Shown here: positions 4,151 through 6,197 of the stretch, piece after piece
Numbering within the stretch: position 1 is the first letter of the stretch
Layout of the letters: every line of letters begins with the position of its first letter
Origin: Planctomycetota bacterium
Lineage (GTDB): Bacteria > Planctomycetota > Phycisphaerae > FEN-1346 > JAACEH01
DNA: 6,197 bases
Assembly: GCA_016935955.1 (NCBI GenBank)
Contig: JAFGPY010000454.1
Span: forward strand, 1-6,197
Reading direction: 5' to 3'
Program-made: the position numbers and the translations under genes
The notes under the pieces: generated by a model
Told to the model about the DNA's origin: nothing
The model's database searches: none
What the model saw: the letters and a program-made list of their open reading frames with translations, nothing else

Positions 4151-5287
4151 CTACAGCACCTCGGCCGCCAACAGGTTGATGTCGTCGTCCACCTGCAGCG
4201 ATCCGTCGCCGCTGTGAAGGTGATTGAGCACGGCGGCAAGCTGGTCCGCCAGCGGCTTCTTGCGATGCTGGTCCAGCAGCAGGCAGAGCCCCGCGGTGCC
4301 CAGCAGCGTGCCGTCGACGGCCCGGGCCTCGATCAGCCCGTCCGTGAACAGGACCACGCGGTCGCCCGGCTCCAGGGTGATGCTCGCGGACAGGTAGGCG
4401 CAGTCGTCGAACACCCCGAGCGGCAGGCCCACCTTCATGCCGCCCATCTGCGACGGAATCTCCGGCAGGTCCAGTTGCCGCGTCGGTTGGCCCTTGCGAA
4501 TGAGCATCGGGCGCGGGTGGCCGGCCATGGCGTACTCCAGCCGCCGGCTGCGACGATCGTACAGCCCATAGACGGCCGTGGCGAACTGCAGGTCGATCAG
4601 CGGGCAGAGGTAATTGTTCAGCAGGCTCAGCGTCTCGGTGACGCGGATGCCTGCGCGGGCCCAGATCACGAGCTGGCTCTTGATGAGCATCGTGTTCAGC
4701 GCCGCCCCGACGCCGTGCCCCGCCACGTCGGCCATGAACAGGCCGGTCAGGTGTTCGTCCAGCGGCAACACGTCGAAGAAGTCGCCGCCCAGTTGCGTGG
4801 CCGGCACGTAGCGGGCCGCAATGGTGAGCCCCTCGACTTGCGGCGGAGGCAGCGGCAGGATGTGCTGCTGGATGCGCCGGGCCTGGGCCAGTTCGCGGCT
4901 GAGCAGACGGCTGTAGCGCGCCGACTCGATGGCCAGACTGTGGATGCCCGCCTGCCGACCGAGCCGCGCGCCAAGTTCGCGGGCCACCACGGGACCGGTC
5001 AGACAATCGTCGGCCCCGGCCTCCAGCACCTGGGCCCGGGCGTCGCTGTCGCCCTCGCCCAGCAGCACCGTCAGGGCCGGACGCATGCCGCCCAGCGACC
5101 CCGTGGCCGACACGAGGTCCACCGCCTCGGCCGCATCGCGGGCCACGATCAGAAGAACGTGCAGGCCGCGGGCCTCGCCCACGTCGTTGATCCGCCGGGC
5201 GCTCAACAGGGCCGGCAATACGTCGGTGCATCCCGTGCGACCGTCGGCCTGGCCGCCGATCAGAATCCCGATTCGCTCATCAGCCAC
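4151..5287 (-). CDS. SpoIIE/RsbU-type PP2C phosphatase with a receiver-like N-terminus
   Basis: A 378-residue cytoplasmic serine/threonine phosphatase. Residues 1-110 look like a decayed response-regulator receiver: the last part (RPALTVLLGEGDSDARAQ, then EAGADDCLTGPV to residue 100) matches the beta4-alpha4-beta5 end with 'T-x-P', but the N-terminal acidic pair is replaced by LIGGQ and no phospho-acceptor Asp is obvious. A helical linker (116-145) leads into the PPM/SpoIIE domain: LGGDFFDV (166-173), MADVAGHGVGAA (185-196), FATAVYGLYD (235-244), AMAGHPRPML (253-262), GDRVVLFTDGLIEAR (308-322) and DDDINLL (367-373). The metal-binding aspartates (169, 187, 316, 368) are present, so it should be active. 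Relatives dephosphorylate anti-sigma-factor antagonists in partner switching; no such partner lies in the window. The GTG start at 5287 has GAGGAG 9 bases upstream, inside the end of the preceding membrane gene, 6 bases after which it begins. Confidence 0.92.
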   Translation of the reverse strand: MADERIGILIGGQADGRTGCTDVLPALLSARRINDVGEARGLHVLLIVARDAAEAVDLVSATGSLGGMRPALTVLLGEGDSDARAQVLEAGADDCLTGPVVARELGARLGRQAGIHSLAIESARYSRLLSRELAQARRIQQHILPLPPPQVEGLTIAARYVPATQLGGDFFDVLPLDEHLTGLFMADVAGHGVGAALNTMLIKSQLVIWARAGIRVTETLSLLNNYLCPLIDLQFATAVYGLYDRRSRRLEYAMAGHPRPMLIRKGQPTRQLDLPEIPSQMGGMKVGLPLGVFDDCAYLSASITLEPGDRVVLFTDGLIEARAVDGTLLGTAGLCLLLDQHRKKPLADQLAAVLNHLHSGDGSLQVDDDINLLAAEVL

Positions 5288-5293
5288 GAACTC

Positions 5294-6025
5294 TCACTCC
5301 TCGTCTCCGCGGTCGTCCCTGGCTTCGCGGCCCTCGCTACGGAAGAATTGGTAAACCACTCCGAACAGCGCCGGCACGGCAACCACCACCGGCAACAGGT
5401 ACTGACTCGATTGGAACCGCTCTCTCAGGATGCCGCCGATGTGCGGCTCCATTTCCAGCAACGCCACCACGCCGAACACCGCCAGGTGCGCCCCAACCAC
5501 GCTGGTCATGATCACGATCATCGTCCGGAACACCACGGCGGCAAGCACCAGCCCCAGCACCAGCCCCGCGCCCACGCCGATCAGCATGGCGTTCTGTCCG
5601 CCCATGGCCCGGGCCACGGCGTAGCCGGCCAGCCCGCCGGCCACCGCGCCCCAGAAGCAGACGAAGTAGCGCACCAGCGGCCAGGCCAGCAAGGCCATCA
5701 CGGCGGCGCCGATCAGGCCGCCCAGCCAGGCCCATTGCGGCTGGGCGAACTGCGTCGCCGTCAGCCACCAACCCGCCACCGCTCCGAGCACGGCGCTGTA
5801 GACCGTGACCACGCCCTTGAAGATGCGGTAGCCGTAGAGCAACGAGACCACGCCCAGCGGCACCAGCAGCACGGCGACGTACCAGTCGATGTGCTCCATG
5901 GCCTGCGGCAACGAGGCCAGAAGCTCGCGGAGGCGATCGACCAGGGCCTGAGCCTGGGCCTGCAGGTCGGACATCTGCGGCACGTTCGGCAACTGTACGG
6001 GAATCTGTTGCGCCAGCAGGGTCAA
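5294..6025 (-). CDS. Seven-helix membrane protein, DUF4203/TMEM198-like
   Basis: A 243-residue membrane protein. After an N-terminal amphipathic stretch rich in Gln and Leu (about 18-45), seven hydrophobic segments follow at about 49-66, 70-88, 98-116, 118-140, 144-166, 168-190 and 209-227, then a charged tail (RSEGREARDDRGDEE). The glycine-rich helices (GAVAGWWL, WGAVAGGLAGYAVA, GVGAGLVLGLVLAAVVF) and the overall size suit the TM7SF3/TMEM198-type DUF4203 family, whose bacterial role is unknown. No catalytic motif is visible. The TTG start at 6025 overlaps the upstream stop in TTGA and has AAGGAG 5 bases before it, so translation is probably coupled. Tight linkage to the PP2C phosphatase downstream suggests the two work together, perhaps with this protein as membrane anchor or sensor; that is inference. 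The family call is moderate; the membrane topology is firmer. Confidence 0.78.
   Translation of the reverse strand: MTLLAQQIPVQLPNVPQMSDLQAQAQALVDRLRELLASLPQAMEHIDWYVAVLLVPLGVVSLLYGYRIFKGVVTVYSAVLGAVAGWWLTATQFAQPQWAWLGGLIGAAVMALLAWPLVRYFVCFWGAVAGGLAGYAVARAMGGQNAMLIGVGAGLVLGLVLAAVVFRTMIVIMTSVVGAHLAVFGVVALLEMEPHIGGILRERFQSSQYLLPVVVAVPALFGVVYQFFRSEGREARDDRGDEE
5297..5302 (-). promoter_or_regulatory. Ribosome binding site of the PP2C gene
   Basis: GAGGAG on the minus strand is 9 bases before the GTG at 5285-5287 and lies within the last codons of the upstream membrane-protein gene. It supports the GTG start and translational coupling. Confidence 0.65.
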
Positions 6026-6197
6026 CCGGTCTCCTTGCGCGATGTGGCCGCACCGCGCGCAGCCGCCTTGTCCACCAGGTGCTGCACGACGACGGCCAGC
6101 ACCGCCAGCCCCAGCCAGGCGACGATGCCGGCCTTCAGGTATTGCATCGGATAGCCGGCAGGCAATCGGGCAGAGAAAAACTCGCCGCCCAGAAGAA
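6022..6197 (-). CDS. C-terminal end of an unrecognised membrane protein (5' end outside window)
   Basis: Only the last 57 codons are present. They read LLGGEFFSARLPAG, then a probable membrane helix (about KAGIVAWLGLAVLAVVVQHL), then a basic tail ending SRKETG. Its TGA stop (6022-6024) shares bases with the TTG start of the next gene, the classic 4-base overlap of coupled genes. That overlap and the coding-like composition make it real despite its shortness. The visible part carries no family signature, so no function can be given. The overlap implies that it belongs to the same operon as the seven-helix protein and the PP2C phosphatase. Confidence 0.7.
   Translation of the reverse strand, partial: LLGGEFFSARLPAGYPMQYLKAGIVAWLGLAVLAVVVQHLVDKAAARGAATSRKETG
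6031..6036 (-). promoter_or_regulatory. Ribosome binding site for the TTG start at 6025
   Basis: AAGGAG on the minus strand, 5 bases before the TTG, lies inside the last codons of the upstream gene. The strong match makes the rare start codon believable; the next in-frame ATG would be 17 codons further in. Confidence 0.6.

Noticed and set aside
4148..6154. A 668-codon open frame on the plus strand spanning two genes
   Set aside because: It is antisense to the PP2C and seven-helix genes, which have clear motifs and ribosome sites. Its translation is a His/Gln/Arg-rich string without domain features, as expected from a GC-rich shadow frame.

Overview
All seven protein-coding regions I can support lie on the minus strand, so transcription runs from the right end to the left. 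The DNA is GC-rich, with coding regions strongly biased to G/C third positions. This explains the many long shadow frames on the opposite strand. The genes suggest a free-living heterotrophic bacterium. The PurS-like start of a purine-synthesis enzyme, the xylose-isomerase-like barrel protein, the creatininase relative, the SpoIIE-type phosphatase and the dispersed GC-rich palindromes would suit a planctomycete-like lineage (Planctomycetota). That placement is an inference from gene style, not proof.

Right block (4151-6197): the tail of an unrecognised membrane protein overlaps by 4 bases the TTG start of a seven-helix membrane protein (DUF4203/TMEM198-like). That gene ends 6 bases before the GTG start of a SpoIIE/RsbU-type PP2C phosphatase with a degenerate receiver-like N-terminus. 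The three look like one translationally coupled operon that joins the membrane to a soluble phosphatase output.

Middle block (2092-4150): the 308 bp gap at 3843-4150 carries a 25 bp palindromic repeat, an 88 bp repeat doublet and a possible extended -10 promoter. Downstream of it come a creatininase-family amidohydrolase and, after 98 bp, a sugar-phosphate isomerase/epimerase-like TIM barrel protein. They may be co-transcribed and catabolic. A 144 bp element with long inverted ends, able to fold as a cloverleaf, fills almost all of the gap between the barrel gene and the next gene.

Left block (1-1930): a small three-helix membrane protein with a GspF-like motif; tyrA (prephenate dehydrogenase) behind a good sigma70-like promoter; a second 88 bp repeat doublet just after the tyrA stop; and the start of a PurS-type domain, probably purL, behind its own sigma70-like promoter.

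The most notable non-coding content is the repeat pair. Two elements of exactly 88 bp lie in opposite orientation, and each joins two different REP-like palindromes (a GTAG-headed one and a GTGG-headed one, both with a CCCT loop) across exactly 37 bp. This is a REPIN-like design built from unlike halves. I saw no tRNA, rRNA, CRISPR array, transposase or defence system.
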